Assembly: GCA_947625365.1 (NCBI GenBank)
Contig: CANQNZ010000075.1
Span: forward strand, 1 to 5,203
Length of the DNA stretch: 5,203 nucleotides
Direction of reading: 5' to 3'
Source: an uncultured Bacilli bacterium
GTDB lineage: Bacteria; Bacillota_I; Bacilli_A; RF39; UBA660
Part shown: positions 4,658-5,203 of the stretch, one piece after another
Layout of the letters: every line of letters begins with the position of its first letter
Numbering within the stretch: the stretch's first letter is position 1
Position numbers and translations under genes: made by a program
The notes under the pieces: model-generated
The model's input: only the letters and a program-made list of their open reading frames with translations
What the model was told of the DNA's origin: nothing
The model's database searches: none

Positions 4658-5203
4658 TTAGACATTTTCTAAATAACTTTCTATTATTTTATAAACCTCA
4701 TCGCGCCCTTTTTTACTGATAGCCGAAAAGAACACTAAATTATCACCTTGTTCCACATTCATTAACTCAGCTATTAACTTGTCTTGTTTTGCTCTAGCTG
4801 TTTTATTTACTTTATCATATTTAGTAGCCACAATGGTAACTGGTATTTTATAATATTTTAAATAATTATACATTAAATAATCATCTTCAGTTGGTTTATG
4901 ACGATAATCAATTAACATAAAAACGTGCTTTAAATTTTCCCTTGTCTTTAAGTATTCTTCAATCATTAATCCAAATTTCTTTTGGTGTTCTTTACTTACA
5001 GTAGCAAAACCATACCCAGGCACGTCAACTAAATAAAAATTATTATTAACTAGATAAAAATTTAAAGTCTGTGTCTTACCTGGCTTACTACTTGTTCGAG
5101 CATAGTTTTTACGATTAATTAAAGCATTTATAAAACTACTTTTACCTACATTACTTCGACCAACAAGTAAAAATTCACATTTGTTATCAGTAGGATATTG
5201 GCT
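4658..5203 (-). CDS. ysxC: Ribosome-assembly GTPase YihA/YsxC (EngB), 5' end outside window
   Basis: This is a single-domain GTPase required for late 50S subunit assembly, essential in Bacillus. The visible 181 residues hold every G motif: GRSNVGKS at 15-22, the switch I region TSSKPGKTQT at 38-46 region, DVPG at 60-63 followed by YGFATVSK, TKYD at 127-130 and SA at 160-161. An internal GTG at 5023 could be taken as a start, but the frame is open to the window edge and the P-loop lies upstream of it, so the gene is longer. Compared with the roughly 195-residue Bacillus protein, only about 15 N-terminal residues are missing. It stops 59 bases before the prepilin ATG, with a promoter between. 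In many Firmicutes this gene follows lon or clpX; what lies upstream here cannot be seen. Confidence 0.96.
   Translation of the reverse strand, partial: SQYPTDNKCEFLLVGRSNVGKSSFINALINRKNYARTSSKPGKTQTLNFYLVNNNFYLVDVPGYGFATVSKEHQKKFGLMIEEYLKTRENLKHVFMLIDYRHKPTEDDYLMYNYLKYYKIPVTIVATKYDKVNKTARAKQDKLIAELMNVEQGDNLVFFSAISKKGRDEVYKIIESYLENV

Noticed and set aside
4658..5023. Shorter ysxC starting at the GTG at 5023
   Set aside because: The frame is open further upstream to the edge and contains the P-loop and switch I motifs, which the short form would lack.

Overview
The window is very AT-rich. It carries standard bacterial Shine-Dalgarno sites (AGGAGG or AGGTGAT type), UGG codons for Trp, sigma-A-like promoters, two endospore genes and Firmicutes-type GTPases. 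This points to a low-GC Firmicute, probably a member of the Bacilli/Erysipelotrichia-like gut lineages. The spore genes and the absence of in-frame UGA codons argue against a Mycoplasma-type genome. The species cannot be named from the sequence.

All genes but one lie on the minus strand, so they read from right to left. At the right edge is yihA/ysxC (engB), a ribosome-assembly GTPase missing about 15 N-terminal residues outside the window. Next come an orphan type IV prepilin-like protein with six cysteines and a complete der (engA), the double-GTPase 50S assembly factor. A plus-strand XRE-family regulator then meets der tail to tail over a shared terminator, and a second XRE-family regulator diverges from it across a short region with palindromes and a good promoter. 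After that come spoVIF (a small late-sporulation protein) with a sigma-K-like promoter, and a spoIVA remnant with a sigma-E-like promoter. The left end holds a UbiA-family membrane prenyltransferase that runs off the edge.

Two observations stand out. First, spoIVA (normally about 490 residues) stops matching its family right after the conserved TPW, near residue 122, and is followed by unrelated sequence, a strong hairpin and the ubiA gene. The ATPase domain is cut short and the SpoVM-binding C-terminus is gone, although promoter, ribosome site and Walker A motif look intact. This suggests a recent rearrangement and probable loss of normal spore-coat assembly, unless another copy exists. Second, the left edge is an exact 77-base copy of sequence 189 bases further in, in the same frame of the ubiA gene. 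It may be a real in-frame duplication of a membrane segment, or an assembly-graph artefact, because 77 is a common assembler k-mer size.

Most genes seem to be separate transcription units: individual promoter-like and terminator-like elements can be seen between them. The window mixes ribosome-assembly housekeeping (yihA, der), sporulation (spoVIF, spoIVA remnant), surface or secretion functions (prepilin) and lipid or glycan-precursor functions (ubiA). I see no defence system, CRISPR array, RNA gene or insertion sequence.
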